From contig CAWJPU010000008.1 in NCBI GenBank assembly GCA_963844805.1, forward strand, positions 136,397 through 200,396: a stretch of 64,000 nt of DNA. Reading direction: 5' to 3'. Below are positions 44,918 through 53,274 of this stretch, piece after piece (within the stretch, counting starts at the first letter, position 1; each line of letters starts with the position of its first letter). Origin of the DNA: JACCZR01 sp963844805. Lineage in GTDB: Bacteria; Actinomycetota; Thermoleophilia; Solirubrobacterales; Thermoleophilaceae. Under the pieces are notes generated by a model. It did no database searches and was not told the DNA's origin. It worked only from the letters and a program-made list of their open reading frames with translations. A program made the translations under genes and the position numbers.

Positions 44918-46955
44918 ATGAGGTGGGACGAGCTCAAGGTCGCCCAAGACGAGCGCCAGACCCTGCCCGGCTACCGCGATCCGGCGACCGTTCGCGCCTT
45001 CGACGCGCCCGAGGCGATGGACGTCCGCTTCTACGAGGTGCGGGCCAAGTCCGTCTCAACCGCGTGCCCAAGCAGTCGCAGATGCCCTTCCGCTGGACGA
45101 TCAACCCGTACCGCGGCTGCACTCATGCGTGCACCTACTGCGTCCACGGCGACACCCCGGTGCTCATGGGCGACGGCACCACCAAACCGATCGCGGACAT
45201 CGTTCCCGGAGACGAGGTGTACGGCACGGTTCGGCGTGGCGCCTACCGCCGCTACCACAGGGCACGCGTGGTCGATCACTGGTCGACGATCAAGCCGGCC
45301 TTCCGCGTGACCTTGGAGGACGGAACCGAGCTGGTCGCGAGCGGCGACCATCGCTTCCTGACGGACGGGGGTGGAAGCACGTCATCAACAACGCCGACGG
45401 CGGTGACCGCGCCCACCTCACGCTCAACAACAAGCTGATCGGCACGGGCGGCTTTGCCGAGTCGCCCGCGGACTGGCCCGACTACCGGCGTGGATATCTC
45501 TGTGGCCTGATCCGCGGCGACGGCCACCTGGGCAGCAACGTCTATGACCGTCCCGGGCGGAACTCGGGTGCGGTTCATCGCTTCCGCTTGGCCCTGACCG
45601 ACCTCGAGGCGCTCCGGCGAGCAAAGGAGTACTTGGCGGCGGAGATCGGCGTCGTGGCGCGCGAGTTCGAGTTCCACCGGCCGACGAGCCTCGCGCAGCG
45701 TCCGCTGACGGCCATCAGGACGCAGTCCAGACACGACGTCGCAGCGATCTCGGAGCTCATCCGCTGGCCGCGCGGGCGGCGAACCGAGTGGTGCAAGGGA
45801 TTCCTGGCGGGAATCTTCGACGCCGAGGGCAGCAGCCGGGAGGTGATTCGGATCTCCAACACCGACCCCGCGATCATCGACTGGACCGCATCGTCGCTCC
45901 GTGCGCTGGGGTTCGACTTCACGATCGAGGATCCGCGGCGAGCCAACGGGCTCCGCTGTGTCCGCCTCCGTGGTGGCCTCAAGGAGAGACTGCGCTTCCT
46001 CCACACCACGGACCCGGCCATCAGCCGCAAGCGGGACATCGAAGGTGTGGCGCTCAAGAGCGACGCCCGGCTCAAGGTCGAGTCGATCGAGCCGCTGGGC
46101 AAGGGCTTTCGCCTCTACGACATCACGACGCAGACCGGCGACTTCATCGCCGACGGTGTCGTGAGCCACAACTGCTTCGCTCGCCCCACGCACACCTACC
46201 TCGACTTCGACGCCGGACGTGACTTCGAGCGTGAGATCGTCGTCAAGGTCAACGCGCCCGAGGTGGCGCGGGCCGAGCTGTCCAGGCCCCGCTGGGGCCG
46301 CGAGCACGTGGCGATGGGGACCAATACCGACCCCTACCAGTGGGTCGAGGGCCGCTACCGCCTCATGCCCGGGATCTGGGAGGCGCTGCGCGACAGCGGC
46401 ACCCCGGGCTCGATCCTCACCAAGTCACCGCTGCTGCTGCGCGACCTCGAGCTGATGAAACAGGTGGGACAGCGTGGCGGCATCAGCGCGAACCTCTCGA
46501 TCCCCACGCTCGAGGAGAGGGCGTGGCGCGAGACCGAGCCCCACACGCCCAACCCCCGGGCGCGGCTCGAGGCGGTGCGGACGCTGAACGACGCCGGCAT
46601 CCCCTGCGGCGTCCTGATCGCGCCGATCATGCCCGGGATCAACGACGCTCCGGGGCAGGTGGAGGAGATCCTCGAGCGCGCCGAGGAGGCCGGCGCGACC
46701 GACGTCGGGGGCATAACCCTGCACCTCCGCGGCGAGGTCCGGGAGCTGTTCTTCGAGTGGCTGCGGGACAAGCGTCCGCACCTGGTGCCGAAGTACGAGG
46801 CCCTCTACCGGCGCGGCGCCTACGCCCCCAAGGAGCGCCGGCAGCGCGACTCACGGCGTGCTCGCGGCAGGAGCGAGCGGCTCATGCCACCCGACGACGA
46901 CCCGGTGCTCACTCCTCGACCGCGTCCCGCTCCGCGGCAGGAGCAGCTCTTCTGA
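44918..46955 (+). CDS. Rv2578c family radical SAM protein interrupted by an intein, two frameshifts
   Basis: About 679 residues including a 345-residue intein; the spliced protein would have about 334, near the length of Rv2578c. The N-terminus is MRWDELKVAQDE. The radical SAM cluster motif starts YRGCTHACTY and continues, after the intein, with CFARPTHTYLDFDAG. GREHVAMGTNTDPYQWVEGRY, GSILTKSPLLLRDLELM and GGISANLSIPTLEERAWRETEP follow, as in SplB-like radical SAM enzymes. The C-terminal tail is basic and Pro-rich. Frame breaks: one base lost near 45049 and one near 45372 (in a G run, inside the intein). It is preceded directly by a LexA box and faces the WecA-like gene across a hairpin. A role in DNA damage is inferred; the substrate is unknown. 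Confidence 0.9.
45139..46172 (+). other. Intein with LAGLIDADG homing endonuclease
   Basis: It begins with Cys in CVHGDTPVLMGDG (block A), followed by VASGDHRFL (block B). The endonuclease motifs are GYLCGLIRGDGHLG (about 45491-45532) and GFLAGIFDAEGSS (about 45799-45837). It ends KGFRLYDITTQTGDFIADGVVSHN (blocks F and G) before extein Cys at 46173. Both splice junction residues (Cys1, His-Asn, Cys+1) are intact, so splicing should work. Length is 345 residues once one lost base near 45372 is restored. It splits the CxxxCxxC motif just before the third Cys. Confidence 0.92.
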
Positions 46956-46960
46956 GGGTT

Positions 46961-46992
46961 TGGCTAGCAGCCGGCAAGCTGGCTGCTAGCCA
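46961..46992. terminator. Bidirectional hairpin between convergent genes
   Basis: A perfect 12 bp inverted repeat (TGGCTAGCAGCC / GGCTGCTAGCCA) with an 8 nt loop fills the 37 bp gap between the radical SAM stop (46955) and the WecA-like stop (46993). There is no T run on either side. This is the form often called an I-shaped terminator in high-GC Gram-positives. Confidence 0.75.
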
Positions 46993-48171
46993 CTACACAG
47001 CCTCGAACTCCCCGGTCTCCACCTCGCGCTCGATCTCGGCCTCGATCTCGGAGTCGCTGAGCGCCTCGATCTCCCCAGTGTCCGCCTGACGGCGCAGCTG
47101 GCGCTCGCGGAAGCGGCGGAACTTGAGGATCTCCAGCACCAGGACGAGGTAGATGCTCGCCGCGAACGCAGCAAGGAAGAAGACGCCGATCACGGCGGCC
47201 CATTCAGGATTCAGCGTCCCGTCGTCCTGCGAGTAGGGCACGAACCGAAGCGCCAAGGCGAGGGCCGCCAGCGAGAGCGTCCAGGCGTACAGGTAGAGCA
47301 CCGTCCGCCTCTGGGAGAAGCCGATGCGGGCGAACCGATGGTGGAAGTGCTCGCTGTCGGCCCGGTACACGGGCTTGCGGTACTTGACCCGCTTGGCGAT
47401 CACGAAGCCCGAGTCCAGGATCGGCACAGCCAGGATCACCAGGGGGAACACCAACGCGACCACCGCGTTGGTCTTGAGGGCCCCCCCGACGGCGATCGTC
47501 GCCAGCAGATAACCGAGCAGATTCGAGCCCGAGTCTCCGAGGAAGACCGTGGCCGGGTGAAAGCCGTGTCGGAGGTAGCCCAGGGCCCCGCCCGCCGTGA
47601 TGACGGCAAGGAGGCCCGCGTCCGTGCGGTCCAGGGACAGGGCTACCACCCCGAGGGCCAGCGCCGCGATGGTGCAGACGCCCGCCGCCAGCCCGTCCAC
47701 CCCGTCGATGAAGTTGACCATGTTCATCACCGCGACGATCCCGAGCACGGTCACGACGTACGGCATAAACGTGCCGAGCTCGATGTGGCCGAGGAACGGA
47801 AGCGTCAGCGTCTCCACCCGGACACCGCTCAACACGGGCACCAGGGCGGCGAGGCCCTGACCGGCGAGTTTGACGTCGGCTCCCAGCTCGAGCACGTCGT
47901 CGGCAGCGCCCACGAACGCGATGACGACCGCTCCTCCGAGGATCGCGTACGTCTCCTTGCCGGGCTCCAGGAAGACCAGCCCGGATGCCACTATGCCGAC
48001 AAGCAGCGCCAGCCCACCCAGGCGCGGAGTGGGCAGCATGTGCAGGCCGCGCTCGCGCGGGAGGTCGATCGCGCCGATGCGCCAGGCGATACGGCCCGCG
48101 ATCGGCGTGGCGACCCACACCGTCGCCAGTGCTAGGGCGAAGGCCCCGAAGGCGGCGTCGAGATCGTGCAC
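46993..48171 (-). CDS. WecA/TagO-like polyprenyl-phosphate sugar-1-phosphate transferase (MraY superfamily)
   Basis: A 392-residue enzyme with about 11 TM helices that attaches a sugar-1-phosphate (usually GlcNAc) to undecaprenyl phosphate, starting wall or polysaccharide synthesis. Motifs: LPRERGLHMLPTPRLGGLAL (about residues 30-49), GAADDVLEL with the conserved DD pair, NMVNFIDGVDGLAAG, FLGDSGSNLLGY, and the cytoplasmic His loop SEHFHHRFARIG. A charged C-terminal tail of about 50 residues (RQLRRQADTGEIEALSDSEIEAEIE) is extra. Start GTG 48171, with a -10 element 7 nt upstream, replaces the longer ORF start at 48264 that would overlap asnB. In many Gram-positives this gene neighbours atp. Confidence 0.9.
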   Translation of the reverse strand: MHDLDAAFGAFALALATVWVATPIAGRIAWRIGAIDLPRERGLHMLPTPRLGGLALLVGIVASGLVFLEPGKETYAILGGAVVIAFVGAADDVLELGADVKLAGQGLAALVPVLSGVRVETLTLPFLGHIELGTFMPYVVTVLGIVAVMNMVNFIDGVDGLAAGVCTIAALALGVVALSLDRTDAGLLAVITAGGALGYLRHGFHPATVFLGDSGSNLLGYLLATIAVGGALKTNAVVALVFPLVILAVPILDSGFVIAKRVKYRKPVYRADSEHFHHRFARIGFSQRRTVLYLYAWTLSLAALALALRFVPYSQDDGTLNPEWAAVIGVFFLAAFAASIYLVLVLEILKFRRFRERQLRRQADTGEIEALSDSEIEAEIEREVETGEFEAV

Positions 48172-48176
48172 GGGAC

Positions 48177-50072
48177 CTACCCTAGATTCAGCGCCGCACC
48201 GGCGGTCCCTTCTCCGCGCGCCCCCCACCGCTCGAACCACAGGGTGAAGGAGATCAGTCCCCACAGCTGGCGAGAGAGGTCCGCGCGGCGCGAGATGTGG
48301 CGATCGAGGACCCTCGTGACCGCCACGGGATCGAGGAAGCCCTGGCGACGCACGTTCTCCGGCGACAGGACCTCGCGCGCGAACGGCTCGAGCTCGCCCC
48401 GCAGCCAGGCGGCCGCCGGTATCGAGAAGCCCCGCTTCTTGCCGGCGTGGATCTCGCGGGGTACGAGCGGAGCGACGGCGCGCCGAAGCAGGACCTTCTT
48501 TCGCAGCCCGCGCACCTTGGCGGAGGTGGGAAGCCCGAGCGCCAGCTCCGAAACCTCGGTGTCGAGGAAGGGCACCCGGGTCTCGAGCGAGTTCGCCATG
48601 CTCGCGCGGTCGGTCTTGACCAGCAGGTCGTCGACCAGGTATATGCCCAGGTCGACGTCCTGCAGTCGGGCGAGCGTCTCGGCGCCGTCGGACTGCGCGA
48701 AGCGCTCACGCCACACCGCCAGCGGGTCGGGATTCGCGGTGCGCCGGCGCAGCAGCTCGGCGCGCGCCTCCTCCCCGAAGATCTCCTTCCAGGCGTGGTG
48801 GCGCTCCAGCGGCGCCAGCCCCGCACCACCGACGAAGCGCTTGGCCTTGTAGTCGAAGCTCACCCGGCGGTCCGAGCTCGGCAGGCGTTCGACGACCGGG
48901 CGGGCCAGCCTCGCAAGGGGGCTGAGCCGGGGCGCGAGAAGATCGGCGACGTAGGTGTAGTACCCCCCGAAGAGCTCGTCGCCGCCCTCGCCTGACAGCG
49001 CCACCTTGACATGGCGCGAGGCCAGCTCCGAGACCAGGAAAGTCGGGAGCGCCGATGAGTCGGCCAGCGGCTCGTCGAACACCTCGGCCAGGCGGGGCAG
49101 GAGCGCGGCCGCGTCCGGTCGCAACGTCAACTCGTGATGGTCGGTGTCGTATCGGCGGGCGACGAGTCGGGCGTGCTCGAGCTCGTCGAAAGACTGCTCT
49201 TCGAAGCCTATGGAAAACGTGCTCACCCGGCTCTCGCTCTCCTCCGCCGCCAGCGCGGTGAGCGCAGCGGAGTCGATGCCTCCGGATAGCAGGACACCGA
49301 CGGGCACGTCCGAGACCAGGTGCGCCCTCACGGAGTCGCGCAGCCGGGCTCGCAGCTCCTCCTCGAGCAGCTCGAGCGGCTCGTCGCGCAGCTCCCCGGC
49401 CGGCCGCGGGCGCGGCACCGCGTAGGTCATCAGCTCCGTTCCCTGCTCGCCGGCGACGAGGAGCTGGCCGGGCAGCAGCTTGTGGGTGCCGTCAAAGATC
49501 GTGAGCGGCCCGGGGATCGAGTTGAAGGTCAGGAAGGACTCGAGCGCGTCCAGATCCACCTCCACCGAGAAGCCCGGCCACCGGCGCAGCGCCTTCAGCT
49601 CCGAGGCGAAGGCCAGCGAACCGGCTCGCTCACTGAAGTACAGCGGCTTGATCCCGAAGCGGTCGCGCGCCAGCACCAAGCGTCGCCGCCGGGAATCCCA
49701 GATGGCCACCGCGAACATGCCACGCAGCCGCTCGGCGAAGTTCAGACCCTCCTCCTCGTAGAGGTGGACGATGGCCTCCGTGTCGCAACGGGTGCGAAAC
49801 CGGTGCCCCGATCGCTCGAGCTCTCGGCGCAGGGAAGCGTGGTTGTAGATCTCGCCGTTCTGCACCACGTGAACCGTCCCGTCCTCGTTCGCTATCGGCT
49901 GGTGGCCCCCCTCGAGGTCGATTATCGAGAGCCGACGCGCGGCCAGTGCCGCCGGGCCGTCGACGACGGCGCCGTGGTCATCGGGGCCGCGGTGGACAAG
50001 GGCGGCCGCCATGTGGCCCAGGGCGTCGGCATCTGGCCCCTCCGGCGCGAAGATGCCGCAGATCCCGCACAC
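48177..50072 (-). CDS. asnB: Glutamine-hydrolysing asparagine synthase-type amidotransferase
   Basis: A 631-residue protein. It begins CGICGIFAPEG with Cys2 as the glutaminase nucleophile, which fixes GTG 50072 as the start. AALVHRGPDDHGAVV, RRLSIIDLEGGHQPI and NGEIYNH complete the class II amidotransferase domain. The synthetase domain has VPVGVLLSGGIDSAALTAL (PP-loop, about 255-273), SGEGGDELFGGYYTY and DLLVKTDRASMANSLETRVPFLD. Such genes in polysaccharide clusters may amidate sugars instead of making free asparagine. It sits between the sugar transferase (1 bp gap) and the WecA-like gene (5 bp gap), so it belongs to this four-gene unit. Confidence 0.92.
   Translation of the reverse strand: MCGICGIFAPEGPDADALGHMAAALVHRGPDDHGAVVDGPAALAARRLSIIDLEGGHQPIANEDGTVHVVQNGEIYNHASLRRELERSGHRFRTRCDTEAIVHLYEEEGLNFAERLRGMFAVAIWDSRRRRLVLARDRFGIKPLYFSERAGSLAFASELKALRRWPGFSVEVDLDALESFLTFNSIPGPLTIFDGTHKLLPGQLLVAGEQGTELMTYAVPRPRPAGELRDEPLELLEEELRARLRDSVRAHLVSDVPVGVLLSGGIDSAALTALAAEESESRVSTFSIGFEEQSFDELEHARLVARRYDTDHHELTLRPDAAALLPRLAEVFDEPLADSSALPTFLVSELASRHVKVALSGEGGDELFGGYYTYVADLLAPRLSPLARLARPVVERLPSSDRRVSFDYKAKRFVGGAGLAPLERHHAWKEIFGEEARAELLRRRTANPDPLAVWRERFAQSDGAETLARLQDVDLGIYLVDDLLVKTDRASMANSLETRVPFLDTEVSELALGLPTSAKVRGLRKKVLLRRAVAPLVPREIHAGKKRGFSIPAAAWLRGELEPFAREVLSPENVRRQGFLDPVAVTRVLDRHISRRADLSRQLWGLISFTLWFERWGARGEGTAGAALNLG
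48179..48184 (-). promoter_or_regulatory. -10 element (TAGGGT), leaderless-type
   Basis: TAGGGT on the minus strand lies 7 nt before GTG 48171 of the WecA-like gene, at the very end of asnB. It supports the short start. Confidence 0.5.
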
Positions 50073-50073
50073 C

Positions 50074-50811
50074 TCAGCCCGCCCGGGCGCGCCGCGGGAT
50101 GTCACGCGCCGTCTCCAGGATGATGCTGAGGTAGAGCGCGACCGACCGGTCGGCGATGTACTCGAGGTCGTGGCCGAGCTTGTCCGACCAGGTGTCCTCT
50201 CGAGTGATCCGAAGCTGGGCGAAGCCGCTCATGCCCGGGGCGACGACCAGCCGCTGCCAGTACTGCGGTATCTCCTCACACAGCTCCTCGAAGAACGCCG
50301 GTCGGATGGGCCGCGGGCCCACCAGGCTCATGTCGCCCGCGAGCACGTTCAGCAGCTGAGGCAGCTCGTCCAGGTGGGTCGCCCGAAGAAGGCGCCCGAC
50401 GCGCGTCACCTCGTCGGCGGTCATGCGCGTGAGGGTCTCGCCCAGGTACGGCCCGAGCCGCTGCTCGGCGTCTGTGGTGAGCGTCCGAAACTTGAACATC
50501 GTGAACAGCGAGCCGGCTCGCCCGACCCTCAGCCCCCGGTAGAGCGCCGGCCCCTCGGAGTCGAGGCGAACCGCCGCCGCCACCGCGGTCAGGACCGGGG
50601 AGAGCACGCAGAGCGCGGTGCCGGCGATGGCGACGTCGAGGGCTCGCACGACCGCGTCCACCGGGCGCGGCTGATGACTCTCCTGCGCCATGCGCCGATA
50701 GCGGTCGGCGAGGCGCTCCCCCTCGTGCGGGCGGGCCTCCGGCGCCGGCGCGACCCGAGAGCTGAAGCGCCTGGTGGGAACCCGCTCCCGCAGGCGATCA
50801 ACGACCGCCAT
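50074..50811 (-). CDS. Bacterial sugar transferase (polyprenyl-phosphate phosphoglycosyltransferase)
   Basis: A 245-residue monotopic enzyme of the PF02397 family, which transfers a sugar-1-phosphate from an NDP-sugar to undecaprenyl phosphate. One hydrophobic helix (about residues 58-80) is followed by SLFTMFKFRTLTTDAE, GRLLRATHLDELPQLLNVLAGDMSLVGPRP (about 138-167, with the catalytic DE pair), and LVVAPGMSGFAQLRI. The long N-terminal membrane region of WbaP-type enzymes is missing. It overlaps the DUF354 gene by 14 bp and precedes asnB. With the WecA-like gene, this unit holds two different initiating enzymes. Confidence 0.9.
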   Translation of the reverse strand: MAVVDRLRERVPTRRFSSRVAPAPEARPHEGERLADRYRRMAQESHQPRPVDAVVRALDVAIAGTALCVLSPVLTAVAAAVRLDSEGPALYRGLRVGRAGSLFTMFKFRTLTTDAEQRLGPYLGETLTRMTADEVTRVGRLLRATHLDELPQLLNVLAGDMSLVGPRPIRPAFFEELCEEIPQYWQRLVVAPGMSGFAQLRITREDTWSDKLGHDLEYIADRSVALYLSIILETARDIPRRARAG

Positions 50812-51814
50812 CGGCGGCTCCCAGCATCATGTCGACCAGTACGTCGGGGTCACGTCGTTCGCGGTCAATACCCGGTTCGCGCTTGGTGATATCGAGCGCG
50901 TGGGGGCTCGTGAGCGGCCGAAGCCGGCCCTCGTTGATCAGCGCCTCGTCGACCCCGCCGAGGCGCCCGCCGTAGGTGGTGTACACGGGGGTGCCGAGCG
51001 CCACGGCCTCTCGGTTCATGGTGCCGCCGGCCGAAACCACGAGGTCCGCCAGCGCGACGAGGCTCTGGGCGTCCACGGCCCTCTCGGCGAGGATGACGGA
51101 CGGCAGGTTCAGGCTCCGAACGTACTCGCGCTGCTCGCCGGTACGGGGGATTACGATGGCGTGGACGCCCTCGTGTCGCCCAAGGTGTGCGAGCACCTGG
51201 GGGAAGAGCTGGTTCGACTTGCGGTGGTACAGGGAGACGTCGGGAGGCGGCCGGATTACCACCGTGACCCTGTTCTCGTTCACGCCGAGGCTCCTCATGA
51301 CCTCGGGATCCGGCTCGAAGTCCGCGAGGTAGTACTCCTCCTTTAGGCCCGGGTACCGCACCAGCTTGGCCGGGCCGGCACCGTAGCGGGCCAGGCGCTC
51401 GGGAGGAACCCGCTCGGGAACCATGACCCGGCGCGCGAGCCGACAGCCGACGTGGTGCTGCACGGTCGCGAACTCGTAGTCGAAGGTATTGACCGCGGGC
51501 ACGCCCAAGGATGCCGCGGCGATGGCCAGGTCGTTCGAACCGTGTGCGACGGCGAGGTCGAAGCGGCCGCGGCGTGCGTACCGCCGGGCGACGGTCGCCC
51601 TCGAGACCAGAGCAACAGCCTTTCGGGGCCGCGAGGCACCGCCGTGCCTGCCGAACACCTCAGCGTCCACGCCGTGCAGCTCGAGCAGCTCCACGGTCTG
51701 CGCGTACTCGCGGGCGGTGAGCGCCACTTCGTGGCCGCGGGCCCGCAGGCGCTCGATGATCGGCCGGAACACCAGCACGTGGGCAGGAGCGGTCATGTCC
51801 ATCCAGATCCGCAT
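50798..51814 (-). CDS. DUF354 family protein (GT-B/epimerase-like fold)
   Basis: A 338-residue protein. The start MRIWMDMTAPAHVLVFRPIIERLRARGHEV is the DUF354 hallmark, followed by VAHGSNDLAIAAASLGVPAVNTFDYEF and LVSAGGTMNREAVALGTPVYTTYGGRLGGVDEALI in the C-terminal domain, a nucleotide-sugar site like that in UDP-GlcNAc 2-epimerases and GT-B transferases. It is found in exopolysaccharide clusters; the reaction is not known. Start ATG 51814. It is the first gene of the unit DUF354, sugar transferase, asnB, WecA-like. Confidence 0.85.
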   Translation of the reverse strand: MRIWMDMTAPAHVLVFRPIIERLRARGHEVALTAREYAQTVELLELHGVDAEVFGRHGGASRPRKAVALVSRATVARRYARRGRFDLAVAHGSNDLAIAAASLGVPAVNTFDYEFATVQHHVGCRLARRVMVPERVPPERLARYGAGPAKLVRYPGLKEEYYLADFEPDPEVMRSLGVNENRVTVVIRPPPDVSLYHRKSNQLFPQVLAHLGRHEGVHAIVIPRTGEQREYVRSLNLPSVILAERAVDAQSLVALADLVVSAGGTMNREAVALGTPVYTTYGGRLGGVDEALINEGRLRPLTSPHALDITKREPGIDRERRDPDVLVDMMLGAADGGR

Positions 51815-51866
51815 GGAGAGGGCGTCCGCCCGGCGGCGGAGCGGGCGACCGAAAGAGCCTAGCGAG

Positions 51867-51901
51867 GGCCCCGGCGCATTCTCGGCCCGAAGCCCGGGGC
51901 C
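51867..51901. terminator. GC-rich hairpin, possible terminator
   Basis: Arms GGCCCCGG (51867-51874) and CCGGGGCC (51894-51901) with a 19 nt loop, directly after the stop of the minus-strand membrane gene at 51914. No T run is present, so function is uncertain. Confidence 0.4.
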
Positions 51902-51913
51902 TCATCCGCGGCT

Positions 51914-52588
51914 CTAGCTGAGCAGAAAGCCGGTGCCGCCCCAGACTGCGGCGAACAGCAGCGCCGCGCCGGCTGTGATCAGCGCGATGCGCCCGCTGGG
52001 CGCCGCTCCCATCAGGCCCGCCAGAGCCAGCAGCGCAGCGGCGATGGCCGTCAGGCCCAGGGCGTAGGTCGCGCGGTTGCTGCGGTTGCCCCAGGTGTTG
52101 GCATCGTCGACCGCCTGGTTCTGGGATGCCAACAGCCGCCGGAGCTTCTTCTCGTCGGTGGAGATCACCTGGGCGGTGAAGTTGTCGACGGGCGTGTCGC
52201 GGCCGTTGGCGTTGTCCATCTCCTTGGCCACCTCGACCAGCCGCTTCTGGGAGCGGGTGTCGGCGCCCGAGCGGCCCGTGGCGAGCTTGAACGCCTCGCC
52301 CTTCGTCTTGATGACTCGCGCCAGCCCCTCTGTGCCGACGAGCAGAGCGCGGCGCGCGTTGTCGGCCGTGAACTGACCGCGGGCCTGGCTGCCGGCGATG
52401 TCCACGAAGATCGCGAGCGACTGGCGCGTGGCGTCCTGCAGGGCCTGCTGCTCTTGGCGGCCCGCGCTGCGCTCGGCAAAGGTGAACACGCCGGCGAGGA
52501 CCGCCGCCAGGCCGACCAGCACCGCGAGCCAGCGGCGCCGCCCGCTGGACAGCTCCGACGATTTGGCTGCCGCCTCAATGTCACTCAC
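51914..52588 (-). CDS. Membrane protein of unknown function (downstream member of a pair)
   Basis: 224 residues. One TM helix lies at about residues 19-38 and two at the C-terminus (about 175-195 and 203-223). Between them is a polar domain of about 130 residues with helical stretches (QEQQALQDATRQSLAIFVDIAGSQARGQF and SQKRLVEVAKEMDNAN), probably outside the cell. No family is recognised. Start GTG 52588 overlaps the stop of its partner as GTGA, so the two are made together. Shared topology (TM, outer helical domain, two TM) suggests a heteromeric complex. Confidence 0.75.
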   Translation of the reverse strand: MSDIEAAAKSSELSSGRRRWLAVLVGLAAVLAGVFTFAERSAGRQEQQALQDATRQSLAIFVDIAGSQARGQFTADNARRALLVGTEGLARVIKTKGEAFKLATGRSGADTRSQKRLVEVAKEMDNANGRDTPVDNFTAQVISTDEKKLRRLLASQNQAVDDANTWGNRSNRATYALGLTAIAAALLALAGLMGAAPSGRIALITAGAALLFAAVWGGTGFLLS

Positions 52589-53241
52589 AGCGCCACCTCC
52601 ACCACGATCGCGAACACGAGGCCGATCGCCAGGCAGATCCAGCCCGCCACAAGCAGCGGGCGCCGGCGGCGCGGAAAGCCCTCGGTGAGCGAGCCGAAGA
52701 GGAAGGCGAAGCCCACGGGGATGGTCGCGGCGGTGAGCAGGGTCGACGCCTTCGAGCTGTCGAAGCCGACCTTCTCGGTGGCGTCCGGGTTGACACGCAG
52801 CAGGTCGGGGTGCTCCTTGCGCTTGTCGGCCAGGCGCCGGAAGAGGTCGTAGGAGTCGCCGCGGCCCTCGTACTTGTCGGTCGAGGTGAGCTCGACGGTC
52901 GGCTGGAGGGTCTGGATGATCTGGTCCTGCGCGCCGGCCTCGCCCTTGAGGTAGGAGGCCTCCAGGCCCGACTTGCCGCGGGCCGCGCGGCGCAGCTCGT
53001 CGGCGCGGATGCGGGCCTCGGCCACGCGGAAGGCGGTGGGACCCTCCTCGGAGTAGACGAAGCGCAGGTCCTCCACCGCCCCGGCGCCGCGCTTGACGTC
53101 CTGGCGGACGGCGCTGTCATAGCTGCCCGAGCCATTCGAGTCGACGATCTGCGAGCGGACGCCTATGGCCGCCGCCAGCACGGCGGAGGCGACCAGCAGC
53201 CACACCACGGCGTTGTGCGTCGAGCCCTGTTCGTCGGTCAT
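52585..53241 (-). CDS. Membrane protein of unknown function (upstream member of a pair)
   Basis: 218 residues. An N-terminal TM helix (about residues 10-28) is followed by a polar region of about 120 residues containing YSEEGPTAFRVAEARIRADELRRAARGKSG and DQIIQTLQPTVELT, then two C-terminal helices (about 168-185 and 194-216). The pattern mirrors that of the downstream gene without clear sequence identity. Start ATG 53241 has a -10 element 10 nt upstream. No homologue is named. Confidence 0.75.
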   Translation of the reverse strand: MTDEQGSTHNAVVWLLVASAVLAAAIGVRSQIVDSNGSGSYDSAVRQDVKRGAGAVEDLRFVYSEEGPTAFRVAEARIRADELRRAARGKSGLEASYLKGEAGAQDQIIQTLQPTVELTSTDKYEGRGDSYDLFRRLADKRKEHPDLLRVNPDATEKVGFDSSKASTLLTAATIPVGFAFLFGSLTEGFPRRRRPLLVAGWICLAIGLVFAIVVEVAL

Positions 53242-53251
53242 GAGCGCGACG

Positions 53252-53257
53252 AGGTTA
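53252..53257 (-). promoter_or_regulatory. -10 element (TAACCT), leaderless-type
   Basis: TAACCT on the minus strand lies 10 nt before ATG 53241, in the gap behind the hemolysin III gene. Confidence 0.45.
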
Positions 53258-53274
53258 CTTGCGGTAGGTGAGGC

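Noticed and set aside
45139..46172. Intein as a recent arrival of foreign base composition
   Set aside because: Sampled lines inside it have about 67-73% GC, similar to the flanks, so composition gives no sign of recent transfer.
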